Under the pieces are notes generated by a model. It worked only from the letters and a program-made list of their open reading frames with translations, ran no database searches and was not told the DNA's origin. The position numbers and the translations under genes were made by a program. From Warburgia ugandensis (taxonomy: Eukaryota > Streptophyta > Magnoliopsida > Canellales > Canellaceae), in NCBI GenBank assembly GCA_035236585.1, contig CP141137.1:12726327-12790326 (forward strand): 64,000 nucleotides of DNA, in the 5' to 3' direction. Below are positions 22,756 through 37,269 of the stretch, piece after piece. Positions within the stretch are counted from its first letter, which is position 1. Each line of letters begins with the position of its first letter.

Positions 22756-22766
22756 TGGTATCAAAG
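22756..22766 (+). promoter_or_regulatory. Primer-binding site, first copia element
   Basis: TGGTATCAAAG lies 2 bp after the 5' LTR and matches the TGGTATCAGAG consensus complementary to plant initiator tRNA-Met, with one change. Confidence 0.8.
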
Positions 22767-23088
22767 TGTAGTTTGATTCCTCTGCCTAACAGTGCTAAGT
22801 TATTTTCATTTCTGATTATGTGATGAAAACCAAATTTCGTTAAAGATAAAATGAAAATCAGAAACTTACCTTGACTTCACTGTTAATTGGAGATCAAATG
22901 ACTACGGATTGATAGATTTACAGGTTTCTAAAAGCTAGGTTTGAATCTACAAAATGGAGAGGCATTGCGATCAAGGGTTTTACCCTTTTTTCCACTGCAA
23001 GAGTTGCCTCTTCCCTCCGGCCTCGCTTGATTCTCACCATGGGAGAAAACCCCACCAAGCATTTTGGATTTGATGTGAGGTGTGTGTG

Positions 23089-23131
<43 letters not shown>

Positions 23132-24479
23132 CAAATAGGGGTGTGGCCAGTTTGATTCCTATAGAAGAAATAGAGAAGATCATTCCAGTGTTGGCTGGTC
23201 TTCCTTAAAACTACTACCCTGGTATGCCTCTCGGGGTAGTGACATAATCATTCCTAATCTAAATCTAGTATGGCCATTTTATGAAATCTCACTATTTTTG
23301 CGGCCACTAGATCTGTGACTAGAAAGGCGCGGGGGATGGTGACACATACCTACTGGTGGCAACTATCCCATCTTCCTTTTCAGGGGTCTTGCCTTTAGCA
23401 ACCGATGCCATATGAAATTGCTTGGACAAGTTTGTAGCTCCAATCAGGTTCTCGATTACAAAACTTAGGCTAACATTGGCCTCTCATTTTTCTTTCCACG
23501 TGGATAGAATTTCTTAGTGAAACATTGGGGGCAAGCTTGGTAATGTGCATGCTTGATTTCACGTGGATGAAAGTGCACATATTTATCAAATAGAAAACTA
23601 GTGAGCCTATATTAGACCATAACATATGCCACAAGCACCTTCCCTGTTATGGAAGATGTAAACCAAAAATGACCTAAAGGGAACTGATCCCATGACTTAG
23701 CTCATATCACTTGACTAATTTTCAAATGCTTCAAGTATACTAGTTAATAAATAATATATATATATATATAAGGAGGAAATGTGTAACAACACATGCTACG
23801 CCCTTATAAAGTTTCTCAGGCATGAATACATGAACAAATGATCAGAATTAATTGTTCATTGAATATTTGAATTAATTGAATATTAATTTAGAATTTTTTC
23901 TAAATTAGTCAATAATTATAGTTTAATTTTAAGACATTGTTAGCATCATAAATTAATCATTTTTAATTTATGGTATGCTTATATGGAATTGTCTTGATAT
24001 GAAAAATATTTTTTGGATGTCATGTGATCAATGTGTATTTTATATTTGAGAAATAGCTACGGCATCCTTAAATATAAAAATACATATAGTAAGCATTTAA
24101 TTAAAAATTTTGATCACATTAAGTTTGAAATGACATCAAATTCTAATTAACATATTAATATAGTAATTTTACTCCACAGAAAAATTATTATATTATTATA
24201 GTTAATTAGGATGAAATAGTAAATTTTATTTTTTATTTCTTAATTAGCCCACAGGCATTAAGAAATATTTATAATTTACTAGTTTCATCATTAATGTCAA
24301 TGAATTAATTTTGTGTTAAAATCTTTGCTCACAAGTAGATTTTAATTGCATGCTGATCATATTTATTTGATATGACTTGCATTGGTAAGCTTATCATTAT
24401 GATTGATGGATTATGTCTCATAATTGTTAGTAAGCATGTGTTATTTATTTATTTATTTGTAGTTATTCAATCTTTAATA
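22767..24479 (+). other. Long untranslated leader of the first copia element
   Basis: There is no coding sequence that I recognise between the primer site and the start of gag homology. The leader holds a (TG)n(TA)n microsatellite at 23081-23129 and a short AT run near 23757-23771. Copia leaders are usually much shorter, so part of this may be a later insertion whose borders I could not define. Confidence 0.5.
23081..23129. repeat. (TG)n(TA)n compound microsatellite
   Basis: About eight TG units followed by about 15 TA units, inside the copia leader. Confidence 0.9.
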
Positions 24480-25260
24480 TTGTCTGATGAAAAATCTGAA
24501 GTTTCCTACTTAAATGGTGACAACTATAAAGTCTGGAAGGAGAAAATTCTCCTTTATTTAGGGTGTATGGATCTTAACAATGCTCTTCGAAAGAAAGAGC
24601 CTTTTGAAATTACAGAATTTGTACTTATGCCGAGATCACTCTGTATGAATGGTGGGAGTGATCTAATTGCTTGAGCATGATGTTCATTAAATCTCGCACC
24701 AGTACTAGTATCGGTGGGTCAATACCTGAATGTGAGAATATAAAAGATATTATGAAAGCTATTGATGAATAATTTGAATCATCAGATAAATCACTGGCAA
24801 GCACCCTAATGAACAAGTTGTCATCAATGAGAGTGACTGGCACTAGAAGGAGTGCATGAGCACATTATGCTGATGAGGGACATAGCTGCTCAGCTAAAGT
24901 CATTGCAGATTGAGATATCTGAGTACTTTTTAGTGCATTTTGTCTTGAACTCTCTCCCCTCTCAGTATGGACCATTTAAAATTTCATACAACACATATAA
25001 GGAAAACTGGTCAATTAATGAACTCTTGACCATGCGTGCTCAAGAAGAGGAGAGATTAGTTCAAGAAATGGGTGAGAGTGCACATATGGCGACCCATAAA
25101 AAGGACAAGAAGCAAGCCATTAAAAGAAAAGCGAAAGGCAAAGCTATAGTCCATATTGATAAGAAGGAGGCTATGAGGTGTTTCTTTTGTAAAAAGAAAG
25201 GACACATGAGGAAAGATTGCCTAAGAGGAAGGCTTGGTTGGAACAGAAAGGTAATCTCAA
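24480..25260 (+). pseudogene. Copia gag, broken
   Basis: The N-terminal part (from LSDEKSEVSYLNGDNYKVW) is the DUF4219/UBN2-type capsid start typical of plant copia gag. The middle reads through several stops. From 24852 the frame is clean again, with the AHYADEG/MHEHIMLMRD region and LNSLPSQYGPFKISYNTY. A zinc knuckle CFFCKKKGHMRKDC (CX2CX4HX4C) lies at 25179-25220. In intact elements gag packages the RNA in cytoplasmic particles. In-frame stops around 24672 and the changed reading near 24840 make it non-functional. Confidence 0.85.
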
Positions 25261-25312
25261 TTCTTTTGTATGTTATGAATCTAATATGGTTGATGTTTCA
25301 CATACCACATGA

Positions 25313-28300
25313 TGGATTGATTCTGGTTCTACAATCCATATTTGTAATACTATGTAGGGTTTTCTAAATCAAAGGAGACCGATGGAAAGTGAAGGGTGCA
25401 TCTATTCAGGAAACACGATTCGTTTACTTGTCAAAGCTATGGGGACATATAGGCTTATTTTGCAAATTGCTTTTGTACTTGATTTGGAAAGAACCTTTTA
25501 TATTCCTAGCTTTTCTAGGAATTTTTTATTTATGTATCTAAACTTGTACCACTTGGATTTTCCTACTACTTTCATGAAACTTCTTTTAATTTACACAAAA
25601 ATTTAGTACTTGTTGGTAGTGGTACAATAAATGATGATTTGTACAAAATTCGTCTAAATAATGATGTCTCCAATGAAGTCATGGTTGTGCATGGTAACGC
25701 TAGTATTAAGCGTAATATTATAGATGAGAAATTCTCTATGTTGTGGCACCGAAGATTAGGACATATCTCCATTAATAGAATCAAAAGGTTAGTAAAAGAT
25801 GGAGTTTTTTATACTCTTAATTTTACAGACTTTGATTCATGTGTGGACTGCATTAAAGGCAAGCAAACTAATAAGTCTAAAAAGGGTACAAAGAGGAGTT
25901 TTGACATATTAGAGATGATACATACTGACATTTGTTGTCCTGACATGAGCATAGATGGTAAAAAATATTTCATTACCTTCATAGATGATTACTCATGATT
26001 TATGTATCTCTACTTGATTCATAATAAGAGTGAAGCATTGGATGCTTTTAAAATATATAAAGCAGAGATAGAGAAACAATGTGGTGAACAAATCAAAATC
26101 GTGAGATCTGATAGAGGTGGTGAATATTATGGTAGATACATAGAGACTGGACAAGTACTTGGTCCATTTGCTAGGTTTCTTCAAGAGCAAGATATTGTAG
26201 CTCAAAACACCTTGCCTGGTTCACCAGATCAAAATGGTGTAGTAGAAAGAAGAATAGAACTTTAATGGACATGGTGAGGAGTAAGCTCAGCAACTCAAAT
26301 TCTAAAAACAGTAGCGTATATATTAAATCGAGTTCTAACTAAGGCTGTTTCTAAAATGCCATTTGAATTATGGAAAGGTTGGAAATCGAGTTTGAGACAT
26401 ATACGCATCTGGGGTTGTCCAGTTGAAGTTAGAGTTTATAATCCATATCAAAAGAAGTTGGACCCGAGGATTGTTAGTGCATATTTTATTGGATATGCTA
26501 AAAAGTCTAAGGGATATAGATTTTCTTGTCCATCCCGTAACAATAAAATTGTGGAATCAAGAAATGCTAAATTTCTTAAGAATGACGTGCTTAGTGGGAG
26601 TGTTCAACCTCAAAACTTAGTTTTTGAGGAAAATTGTGTTTTTGATTCAACTCATACATCAAGTAGTAGAGTGGTTATTATTAATGACATCCATCAAAAT
26701 ATGATGGATATTAGACAACCAGTTGTTGAAAATCTAGGTCAGGCTAATAATGTTTTAGTAGATCCCATTGATCATCAACCACAACAAGTTGATGATCATG
26801 AGCCTCCACAAGAGGCTAATGATGTACCTTTGAGGAGATCTACTAGAGTAAGGAAGTCAGCGATTTCTACTGACTATGTTATCTACCTACAAGAATTTGA
26901 CTATGATATTTGTGTTGACAATGACCCTGAGATGTTTTCACAAGCTATGAATAGTAGTAAATCTAACTTATGGCATGATGCTATAAAGGATGAGATGGAT
27001 TCTATGACAGACAATCAAGTCTAGGATCTTGTAGAGTTGCCTAATGGGGTGAAGACCATTGGTTGTAAATGGGTTTTCAAAACCAAGAAAGACTCATTAG
27101 GTAATATTGAGCGACACAAGGCTAGACTTGTTGCAAAAGGATTCACATAAAAGGAAAGAATTGATTATAGAGAAACATTTTCTCCTGTTTCTAAAAAGGA
27201 TTCTTTTCGTATTATCATGGCATTGGTTGCTCATTTTGACTTAGATTTACATTAGATGGATGTGAAAATGGCATTTCTCAATGCTGATTTAGAGGAAGAT
27301 GTTTATATGAAACAATCTGAGGGTTTTGTCTCAAGTGATGGTCATCATTTAGTTTGTAAGCTTAAAAATTCTATATATAGACTGAAACAAGCCTCCTGTC
27401 AATGGTATTTAAAATTTCATAATGTTATCTCTTCATTTGGTTTCATAGAGAATATTATGGATGAATATATATATCACAAGGTTGTGGGAGCAAGATCATT
27501 TTTCTAGTCTATACATGGATGACATTTTGTTTGCAACTAATGATATGGGATTACTTTATGAAGGGAAACAATTTCTCTCAAAACTTTGATATGAAGGATA
27601 TGGGTGAGGCATCTTATGTCATTAGCATTAAGATTGATAGAGATAGGTCTCAGGGTATTCTAGGCTTGTGTTAGGAAGCCTATATCAACAAAGTTCTTGA
27701 GAGATTTCAAATGTAAGATTGTTCACCTAGTATATTACCTATTATTAAGGGTAATAGATTTAGTTTGAATCAATGTCTCAAGAATGACCATGAAAGGGAA
27801 TAGATTAAAAACATTCCTTATGCTTCAACTGTTGGAAGCTTGATGTATGCTCAAGTCTGTACTAGACCAAACATTACATTTGTAGTTGGAATGTAGGGAA
27901 GATATCAAAGAAACCCAGGTTGGGACCACTGGAGAGCTGCAAAGAAGGTCATACTATACCTTCAAGGGACTAAAGATTACATGCTTACATATAGACGGAC
28001 TGATGAGTTGGAGGTTATTGGATATTCAAATTTAGGCTTTGCTGGTTGTGTTGATTTTTGTAAATCAAGATCTGGATATATCTTCTTATTTGCTAGAGGA
28101 GCTATATCTTGGAGAAGTGCAAAGCAGTCTTTGATTGCTACTTCTACTATGGAAGTTGAGTTTGTTTCTTGTTTTGAGGCAACCCGACAGGGTATCTAGT
28201 TAAAGAGTTTCATTTTTGGGCTTCGAGTTGTTGATTCCATCTCTAGGCCATTGAAGATATACTGTGACAATTCAGCTACTGTGTTCTTTGCTAAGAATAA

Positions 28301-28502
28301 TAAAAGTGGAAATCATAGTAAACACATTGACATTAAGTACTTAGTAGTCAGAGAGCACATAAAAAGGAATGAAGTGCTCATTGAACACATTCGTATTGAG
28401 TTGATGATTGCAAATCCTTTGAAGAAAGGCATGCCATCAAAGTTGTTTAAGGATCATGTAATAGGAATGGGACTTTGTTCTCATTTGTCACCTTCTATTT
28501 GA
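25313..28502 (+). pseudogene. Copia pol (protease, integrase, RT, RNase H), broken
   Basis: Domains run in copia order. A WIDSGST aspartic protease motif starts at 25313. The GAG-pre-integrase zinc region (LWHRRLGHIS from 25741, then CVDCIKGK) is followed by the integrase core pieces HTDICC, RSDRGGEYYG and QNGVVERR up to 26265. RT starts near 27055 ([14 protein letters not shown]), and its YMDD catalytic motif is intact at 27512-27523 but in another frame. RNase H follows from 27981 (ISWRSAKQSLIATSTMEVEF; IYCDNSATVFF). Stops in the integrase and RT sections include 25996, 27022, 27148 and 27253, with frame changes between 27507 and 27981. A short deletion around 26265-26356 removes part of the integrase C-terminus. 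It is not functional. Confidence 0.88.
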
Positions 28503-28833
28503 ACTATGATGCTATATTTATAGCACATATTAGTCATAAAACTCTAAATTATTGCTTTTGTCTCCAATTTTGTTATGTATACATTTATGATTGGATGACA
28601 AATATTTGTGTTTTGACCTAGAATAAGCATTTGAGGCTTGTTCATAAAGATAAAATTGGTGCATAAAGGGCTTTTTCAAAGAAGATAATTACATTGTAAT
28701 ACATGGAAGGTAATACTTGTTTGCAAAGGAATTATCGCCATGATTCATGTAATTTGTTTCTTTATTGGAGCATAAAGTGAGTTTGATTAATACATTAAGA
28801 TTTTAAATTTATAAAGTTACAAATGTTTGGATC

Positions 28834-28844
28834 AAGTGGGAGAA
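28834..28844 (+). promoter_or_regulatory. Polypurine tract, first copia element
   Basis: AAGTGGGAGAA lies immediately before the 3' LTR; it is the plus-strand primer region for reverse transcription. Confidence 0.75.
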
Positions 28845-29214
28845 TGTTAGAAATTTTTTATGGTCCTTAACATTTGGGATTCAAAATTTACATATTTAAC
28901 GTGTCATAACTGCGCATGGCAGTTATCCTTGATGGAAGGATAACTGCCATTAACATCATCTCTTAAGGGTCCCTAATCCTATAATTTGAGCGACTATCTT
29001 TACAATTTGGTTCTCCATCATCGTGAATTGAAAAGGATTAGAAGATCACTTAAACTGCCTTGGACTTTATTGTTATGGCTGGAGGTAAGTTTCTAATCAT
29101 CCATTTGTGCTTCGCTTATATTTTTTGGTTGATTGTAAACATTCATGTTTGGTTTACATGTGCTCCTGTTATATGTTACTAATTTGTGTAAACATTACAT
29201 GAAAAGGGTTTACA
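28845..29214 (+). repeat. 3' LTR of the first copia element
   Basis: 370 bp, TGTTAG...TTTACA, followed by the right TSD copy ATTTA (29215-29219). Confidence 0.92.
28916..28950 (+). other. Perfect 15-bp hairpin in the 3' LTR
   Basis: Arms 28916-28930 (ATGGCAGTTATCCTT) and 28936-28950 are exact reverse complements around the 5-nt loop GATGG. The equivalent site in the 5' LTR has lost three pairs. It could act as an RNA structure in the LTR transcript; the role is unknown. Confidence 0.8.
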
Positions 29215-29400
29215 ATTTATACCATAATTCTAAAACTATAGCATTTCCCTAGCTAGTAAGTGCAAGGCCTAGAGTTTTTGTGTTTGGCTATTTATACCAT
29301 AATTCTAAAAATATAGCATTTCCCTAGCTAGTAAGTGCATGGCCTAGATTTTTTGTGTTTGGCTATTTATACCATAATTCTAAAACTTTCAAGTCAATGT
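29215..29400 (+). repeat. 75-bp tandem array, right part
   Basis: Unit starts (ATTTATACCATAATTC) recur at 29215, 29290 and 29365, giving two full 75-bp units and a partial third. The left part of the array is at 22328-22384, separated by the copia insertion. Confidence 0.9.
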
Positions 29401-29500
29401 GATAGCAAGTATGTTGCAAAAACATTTTGTTTCTATTGGGATTTGAATCCAAGGACTCCCACACAACAATATCAGATCTTATAGCTTTTTGATTGATGAT
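29390..29500 (-). repeat. Dispersed repeat family R, copy 3 (inverted)
   Basis: On the minus strand it reads TATTGTTGTGTGGGAG, then GGATTCAAATCCC and an A-rich section ending AACATACTTGC, matching landmarks of 13260-13450. It abuts the 75-bp array, so the array may derive from one end of this repeat. Confidence 0.45.
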
Positions 29501-30866
29501 TGGAGTTCATTTTTTTCTAGTGTTATTTTCATTATTTGCTCGTTGGGGCTCTCATTCATATACTGTTCCATTAGATTTATCATGGAGATCAAACCTAGCC
29601 TATATGAAATCAAGGAGTTGATTTCATGAGCAAAGTCATTGATTGGATGATTATGATAATAATATTGGATTGTTTGGGCTATATTATCAACAATAAGAAA
29701 CCAGAAGATAAAAATCTTAAACTTGCTTTCCCTATATAGAATAAAGGTCTTGAATTATGCTTTCCATTTAAGAAATAGCATCATACTCCAAATCTTACTT
29801 AGAAAGTCTAACTGGAGGGATGTGGGACCTTAAATTAAGATGATATTGATTATTCATCCATTGATATGAACATACAAAGTGTACAATAAGTCAATTAACA
29901 ATAAGAATTTTTTTAAATGGAAGCTGCAATGTGATTAATGTTTGCTATGATAGTAGAATCTTTCTTGTTTTCTTCTCCCAATACATGATGTGTTTCCTTG
30001 ATCATTTCTTCAAAGCTAATCTAATGTGCAATGTAATTGGATTCTGATTGCATAAGCAATTTGTGATTAATTAATTTAGTTAGAATGGAATGCAATGCAT
30101 GTTAGATGTTTCTCTTTCAAATGGTATGCATGATTGAAAATTCAATCAATGTACTTGGATCATGGGTTCAACATGTGTGTAAACTTGCAATACAATTCCC
30201 TTTAAATTTATTTGCAAATTATGTTTATTAGATTGCAAATTTTTGTAAGTTGCTATAAATGTTTTGGGAAAGGTCTACATGACTTTAAGATGAGACTGAT
30301 ATAACAAAAATATCTTAAGACAAAACATTCACACTCATGAAGTGAAATTCCACCAAAATATGGTGACAAACACATTACATCTGCCCTTTCTTTAACATGG
30401 CACCCATTTACATTTTTTTGTTCTTTTCCCTTTGAATGTTGAATACATGCACCCATGGGACAAAATAGTACCAATATATTGATTATATTAGCTGATATAT
30501 CTAACAATCCAAAATTGTGTACCCCCACTTTATTATTAATGAAATTTCAAATATTCATCTTGAAGATACAAAACCTAATTTGTAGGAACAAGGTAATGTA
30601 TTAGTGAGACCTCTATTAATGGTTTAAGTGCGAGAGAGGAATCCAGTGACTATAAGCACACAAAAATCCAACGGTTAGGATTGAAGTTACGTAAGAGAAT
30701 AGATTTTTATTTGAGAAGGGCACCCCTTTCTAATTATATGGATGCCATGCAAAATAAATGGGACCCACTCAACCACCATAAGGATATGGCCCACCCTAAA
30801 AGTGTCCAAGTTGAATGTATTTTGCTTTGTATAGGTGATTGGGTGTAGGATGGATAGATAGTAGAT
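29501..30866. other. Gene-free AT-rich stretch
   Basis: Nothing recognisable. Minus-strand open frames at 30253-30528 and 30687-30902 have no known content. Confidence 0.4.
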
Positions 30867-32985
30867 TGATAAGTATCCAATTTTGTATAAAAATTTACCC
30901 AATTAGTTACCCATGTGTTATAACTTAAAGCCTAAGTTAGGATTTTTAGGCCAAAATTCATAACACATACATTTTTTACCTAATGACTCAAAATTTTCAT
31001 ATTTTGTAGGTGTAAAGGCTTATTAAGGTAAGTATATGATTAATCATATTTTATGGCATTTAATTAGACTTTTTCACTTTCTGTACAAAGAGAGATGATG
31101 ATTTGACGATTGAGACTGATAGAGATGAACATTGAAGATCAAGTCAAAGCCTAAATATCATCAATCCAAAGTTAGATCAAGGATCAAGATCACCTCAAGT
31201 GAAGCATTGAAAAAGTCATAGGTAGCCGAAGTAGGCCCATGAAGTAAGCCATGCATTCCTACCACCTTGGCATGAGAACCATGCAAGCTACCTTAGCTAT
31301 ATAAGCATGAGAGAAGGTGACAGGCTGAGGAGTCAAGATAAGCCAGTAAAGCCAAGAAAGTAAGCTATGGAGCCAAGCCAAGTGAGCCCTCAAAATGAGC
31401 CATGAAGCCATCTTAGGCATGTCACATGGACCAATAGGAGGAGAACACCTCCAATTTCCTTTTCTTTTTCCCTACTCCCCATCTTTCTCTCCACTCACCA
31501 ATTAAATAATCCCACTATGAGACATGAGTTGAGGCATCTCCTTAAAGATGGAGCCACCCACCTTATTTTTATATTCTATCATTCCATCCACCTTCCACTC
31601 ACGTTTTTTTATTCCAACCATCATTCTTTGTCTCTATTCTTTTCCAACTCATCTTACCTTTCTTTTTCCCTTAAATTACCTTAGAATATGTTAAAAAACA
31701 TATGTACAAATAGCCCCCATGGGGGTTTCATGAATTTGGACAATGATGATGGGGCTTCCCCCTCCTTACTCCTTCAATGCAATCATCCTTGGAGCTTGAC
31801 GTCTTCCTCTAACATTTCATGCCTCTTACTTTGGATTTTTTTATTATCAATCTTTCATATTGATTTTCACTTCAAAGTTCAAGTTGGTTATATCTTAGTT
31901 ACTTCTTTAATTGTCTTTGAATTCCTACTTTGTTTTGATCCTTGGTTCATTTAGCCTTTAATTGTATGATCTATTGATTTAAGAGCTATAACTCTTTGGT
32001 AGTGACAACCAAACGAGTAATCTATTAGATCAAAGTCTTTACCTTATATTCTTGTGCTGTTCCTTTGCTTCCCTTGTCATTTGCCTCTTAATTTCATTCC
32101 TAGATCCCTTAATCTAAGATTACAACTCTCTTGTAGTGACAGCCAAGAGTGTGTAGTTATTAGATTAAGTTTCTTGCCTTTGAATACCCCTTAAGTTCTT
32201 TGCCAAATCCATACCTTCTTTCTTCATTGCTTCCATTTTTTTTCCTTAGATTTTCATTGAGTTACTTGTATGTTTGCTTAGGATGAGATTACATAGAAGA
32301 TAGAGGATTAATTTTGGAAGCTATGATGTTTATTGAATGATGTGCAAACTCCATAGAGTGATGTGCACTGCACTTGTATTGATTACTCTTTCATTCAATG
32401 AAAATAAAGAATTGTTCATTTATAATCTTCTCTTTTTATGAATGAATCACTTGATTTGAAATTTATGTTCCATGGCTGTAATGATGTAATATCTTTGTTT
32501 AAGATTCATAAACACATTTTCTTTCCGTTCTTATGGATGCAATCCATTGTTTCATGCATTCCATGTCTTAGTTACCTTATGTTCCACACATAGTTTTAGA
32601 TTAGTTTGCTTCAAATTTTCTTTACTTTTATGCGTATATTTCATGCATCTTAAGTTTAATTAGGTTCCATTCATCTGACTTTGTTTCATGCATTCTTTCT
32701 AGTTTAATTCAATACACACCACTTGTTAGTTGTTTCCATAGGAAAGTTTCCAAATTTATGTTTGTTTACTTTTAGCATGTTTCCATATTGCACGTTTTAA
32801 ATTTATGTTATGTTTTCATTCATAGCATAGGATAAAAATCACTATCTTTGGCTAGGTTAAATAGTTTAAGTAAGGATCCACTAATCACACAAATCGTTTG
32901 ATTCCTCATGGGATTGACCTCACTTGTACTTTTATACTACAATCAATTCATGCATTTGCAAGTTTAACTTTAAAATTTCACAACA
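30867..32985 (+). mobile_element. Solo LTR, about 2.1 kb, Athila-like
   Basis: It starts TGATAAGTATCCAATTTTG, close to the TGTTAAGTGTTCAATTTTG start of the Athila-like LTRs at 45.7, 50.7 and 59.4 kb. It ends with the matching phrase CTCATGGGATTGACC followed by a CACAACA terminus. The flanks TAGAT (30862-30866) and AAGAT (32986-32990) fit a 5-bp TSD with one change. No internal region or second LTR is adjacent. A related copy is at 56743-58898. The open frame 31688-31954 is incidental. Confidence 0.65.
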
Positions 32986-35239
<2,254 letters not shown>

Positions 35240-36260
35240 TTTATTCGTTAAAAGAAGTTTAGTGCGCCTATGCTAAGGGATAGTGACGGATTACCCTATC
35301 AGCCTCTGAACACTTTTGAGTGTAAATGGTACCCAATTCCTAATAGTGGCATCTTCTCGTCTGGTGGGAGCGACCACTATAGGTGACACGGCACCTTTCC
35401 GAGACTAGGCATACTTCCCATGAGTATATAGTTGAAGTCACCTTAGGATATTGGTAGGCACACGACATAGTGATTCTGGTTGTAAGCTTAGTCTTCCCAT
35501 GAGATTTCACAGATTTTGGTGAGTTCTTAGTGGTCCTAGATGAGGAACCCTAGCATGGTTGATAAATGAGTACTCATGACCATTGTATTAGATGGATGGA
35601 TTTGGAAAATATGCTCATATTTGGTTATTTTATTTTAAGATATAATTTAGATGATTTAAGAATGATATACATCATTGTTTGTTGTGATTTATTTCATAAA
35701 GTATTGCATTGCATTAACAACTGAGGTAAAGTTGTGATTTTTCTTTACTAAATTTTATAATGCATGTGCATGTAGGATGCCGAGGTATTCAATTTTGTGG
35801 TTTTAGATGTTCCTATAAAGTAAAGTGTTACTTAAACCAAAATATTAATAATATGCACATAAATCTTAAGATGAGTAAAGGAAAGACAACAATTGAATCT
35901 TGCACTATCACAAGAGAGCAAAGTGAGGATTAAAGATGTTAGTAATTAGTTTCAAATTCAGTTATTAAACTATTCATGTAATAAAGTCGTTAGAGCTATT
36001 GACCTTTATATTAGATTGATGATTTTATTTTATTACAAATTATGATTGACAATTTATGGGAAGCTCTAAAATTTTAATTGAACTAAAATGACTTAAAGGT
36101 GGGCTAGAATTTTGGATGGTTAAATCTTTAAGTACTCAAGGTTTTTGAATGATGACATTTTCATTTTTCAAATTGTTTTAAAATGGGAAGTCCAGCCTTA
36201 CAAAAAATAAAAATAAAAATTCCTCTCATAAGTGAAATTTTAAAAACCTAAGTCACCACA
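35240..36260 (+). mobile_element. LTR remnant related to 39138-41776
   Basis: Shared landmarks with about 40700-41000, in the same order: ACACGGCACC with a following CGAGAC, a date-like ACACATGATTC or ACACGACATAGTG phrase, CCATGAGATTTC, and AATGAGTACTCATGACC. The end (CTAAGTCACCACA at 36260) resembles the ends at 7313 and 41776. The left border is not defined, and no TSD was found. Confidence 0.55.
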
Positions 36261-36453
36261 ATATGTTACACTTTACTAAAGAACAATATAATATTTGCCA
36301 AATGAAATTCTCCTATATATCAGTATGGAATGGTTAATATATCAATTACAGTGGATATAATTGCTAGGATATTAGTTATCTTGGCTAATATATCAAATTT
36401 CTAAGTCCTTGAACTTCAATTTCAATTTCTCAAAGAAATTTAAATTTAAAGCT

Positions 36454-36548
36454 ATGTGATTTCATAAAGGAAAATCCACAATCAAATATGGGCGTTACCA
36501 CCAATATAAATAACCTTTGATATGGCCTCGTTATAAAGGTTTTGGCTC
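36454..36548. repeat. Dispersed repeat, copy 2 (partner at 9393-9480)
   Basis: Landmarks ATGTGATTT, ATAAAGGAAA, CAATAT and GTTATAAAGGTTTTGGCTC in the same order and orientation as the first copy. Confidence 0.55.
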
Positions 36549-37269
36549 TCTCCTAATATAATGACTGATACTTTTGTTTTGTTCCTTGTGCGTACCCATG
36601 AGCAACCTTCATCCTTGACATATGAGAATTCTTATGGCTTAATGCCTCTGCTCACCCCCTTACAATGTCTTTATTGTCATGATCACTATTGCTGTTGTTT
36701 TATTTATTTTTGGTGGCCAAGTCAGGTTGAAAGTGCTACAACAACACATTAAGCTACATGCTGTTTTCACCCCCTTCCAATGTTTTCATGGCAATTCCTT
36801 CCATTTTGTTAATGACACAACAAAGAGTGGATTATTTCATCTCTATCGCTTTGCTAAGTTATTGTTTTAGTGGCTTAGCCATGCCACTCTAATAAAAAAA
36901 ACCAAAAATGTCAAAAGATAGGGAGTAGAGAAATTGATTTCTTTTTTTCTCCTATGAAAGCTAAAATTGTAGCTTTTAGGGAGTGAAATTGGATTCTAAG
37001 CTTAATCCATTTGCATATAGAAGAAGACTCCTAAATCCAAGTATTTGTTGCCACTTCAAGATACTAATTTGTAGCTAGATTAGGAGATTTCTCAAAGTCA
37101 ATACTAAGTCATCCACCATTAGGACATCTAGCTTAGTCTTCACCACTGTAAAGAATGCTTCAGAGATTTATTAAAACCTAAAATGACAAAAGTTGCGATT
37201 GCTATTGATTATTATTTTCTGATGTTTTAAGAATCTTTTATAATTCTTTCAATGGACACCTTGGTTATT
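36549..37269. other. Gene-free stretch
   Basis: Nothing recognised; short open frames at 36561-36870 have no known content. Confidence 0.4.

Larger units (their letters stand above)
22385..29214 (+). mobile_element. Ty1/copia retrotransposon, full length but decayed
   Basis: It has two LTRs of 369 and 370 bp (22385-22753, 28845-29214), each starting TGTTAG and ending TTTACA. There is a tRNA-iMet type primer site 2 bp after the 5' LTR and a purine-rich tract just before the 3' LTR. The 5-bp TSD ATTTA (22380-22384 and 29215-29219) is perfect. The internal region has gag, protease, integrase, RT and RNase H in copia order, interrupted by many stops and several frame changes, so it cannot encode a working polyprotein. 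The leader between primer site and gag is unusually long, about 1.7 kb. The LTRs differ at a couple of dozen positions by eye, so the insertion is not recent. The copia lineage is not assigned. Confidence 0.93.
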
